Below the pieces are notes generated by a model, which worked only from the letters and a program-made list of their open reading frames with translations, was not told the DNA's origin and ran no database searches. Made by a program: the position numbers and the translations under genes. From the NCBI GenBank assembly GCA_016844365.1, contig JAENIT010000001.1, positions 1 to 14,696 on the forward strand: a DNA stretch of 14,696 nucleotides, given 5' to 3'. Positions 14,247-14,696 of this stretch are shown piece after piece. Every line of letters begins with the position of its first letter. Position 1 is the stretch's first letter. The stretch comes from Dehalococcoidia bacterium (GTDB lineage: Bacteria; Chloroflexota; Dehalococcoidia; SHYD01; SHYC01).

Positions 14247-14280
14247 CTGTATTGTTAAGCTGAAGTAACATCCGTGTTAA
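14232..14280 (-). promoter_or_regulatory. GlnR-box-like array: five 5-bp sites at 11-bp period, upstream of the regulator gene
   Basis: Read on the minus strand from 14280: TTAAC (14280-14276), GTTAC (14269-14265), TTAAC (14258-14254), GTAAT (14247-14243), GAAAC (14236-14232), each separated by exactly 6 bp. A sixth, degenerate AGTTG (14291-14287) keeps the register. This matches the GTnAC-n6-GAAAC layout of GlnR boxes. It shares the spacer ACGGAT and similar flanks with the amt array, which argues for one common binding protein. It lies between the reductase stop and the regulator start, so it can serve only the regulator gene on this strand. Confidence 0.65.
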
Positions 14281-14325
14281 CTTTAGCAACTTTGCATGCC
14301 TGACAGTGTGTGTCCACCTAAGCAG

Positions 14326-14696
14326 TTACAAAGCCATTGCAACAACGGGCTCCTGGATAAGAGATTTACCCACAGCGACCTCTGGTGCAAGGCGGTCTTG
14401 TTGGCCGAGAAGCCCCATTACAATATCAGGCAGATCGGAGCAGGGCACATTCTCCATGACCTTAGTAGAGAGGCTGGGCTCGGCGCCGGAGCGTCCGCCC
14501 ATGTAAATGTCTACAGCATCCACAATCTCACCGTTGATGCGCACTCTCTTCCCCTCCAATCCAATGTCTGCCACGTGATGATTACCGCAACCCGCGGGGC
14601 AACCGGACCAGTACATGGTGAAGGGTGCGGTGTCCCCAAGCCTCTCCTCAAGGGCTTTTGCTGTCTCCATAGCCAGCTCTTTGGTCTCGATAAGGG
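14326..14696 (-). CDS. Ferredoxin nitrite/sulfite reductase, C-terminal part (5' end outside the window)
   Basis: 122 residues of the C-terminal siroheme/4Fe-4S domain. LIETKELAMETAKALEERL follows the usual position of the first cysteine pair (just outside the window), and MYWSGCPAGCGNHHVADIGL contains the C-x3-C pair that ligates the [4Fe-4S]-siroheme centre. VDAVDIYMGGRSG is the typical following segment. The family reduces nitrite to ammonium (NirA) or sulfite to sulfide. The reading frame stays open to the window edge, so the ATG at 14670 is internal. Position next to the GlnR-like regulator, amt and P-II favours assimilatory nitrite reductase, but the visible part does not settle the substrate. 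No clear terminator hairpin follows the stop. Confidence 0.88.
   Translation of the reverse strand, partial: LIETKELAMETAKALEERLGDTAPFTMYWSGCPAGCGNHHVADIGLEGKRVRINGEIVDAVDIYMGGRSGAEPSLSTKVMENVPCSDLPDIVMGLLGQQDRLAPEVAVGKSLIQEPVVAMAL

Overview
The window reads as bacterial chromosomal DNA, most likely Chloroflexota (Dehalococcoidia/SAR202-like). That placement is an inference from three things: actinobacterial-type but non-actinobacterial protein variants (bifunctional-type Dcd, GlnR-like winged helix), frequent TTG starts behind strong Shine-Dalgarno (SD) sequences, and an M1 aminopeptidase with a HEAT-repeat tail. All real genes but one are on the minus strand. No tRNA, rRNA, IS element, phage gene or CRISPR array was seen.

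Layout from left to right. (1) The N-terminal deaminase half of ribD runs off the left edge, behind a 433-bp gap with a candidate promoter, a 31-codon ORF and several hairpins. (2) An M1 aminopeptidase/HEAT gene and a dcd gene, 10 bp apart, form an operon behind an extended -10 promoter. (3) A crotonase-family gene follows, with a strong GC-rich hairpin after it. (4) The only plus-strand gene is a PurN-like formyltransferase, convergent with clpX. (5) tig-clpP-clpX form a proteostasis operon behind a good sigma-70-type promoter. (6) A SAM-dependent methyltransferase and plsX (phospholipid precursor synthesis) come next. (7) The right end is a nitrogen-assimilation block: amt and a P-II gene as an operon closed by a 15-bp-stem hairpin, then a stand-alone OmpR/GlnR-type winged-helix regulator, then the C-terminal part of a ferredoxin nitrite/sulfite reductase.

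The most interesting signal is in this nitrogen block. The intergenic region upstream of amt and the one upstream of the regulator each carry an array of 5-bp elements (GTAAC/TTAAC/GAAAC-like) repeated at exactly 11-bp intervals: six upstream of amt, five upstream of the regulator. This has the layout of actinobacterial GlnR boxes (GTnAC-n6-GAAAC). The regulator between them resembles the GlnR DNA-binding domain but has no receiver domain, and an in-frame stop lies four codons upstream of its start codon. The P-II protein of the same block has a rebuilt T-loop without Tyr51. Together they suggest a compact GlnR-like nitrogen circuit in which a receiver-less regulator acts on its own promoter and on the ammonium transporter/P-II operon, with a signalling input that is not the usual P-II uridylylation/adenylylation.
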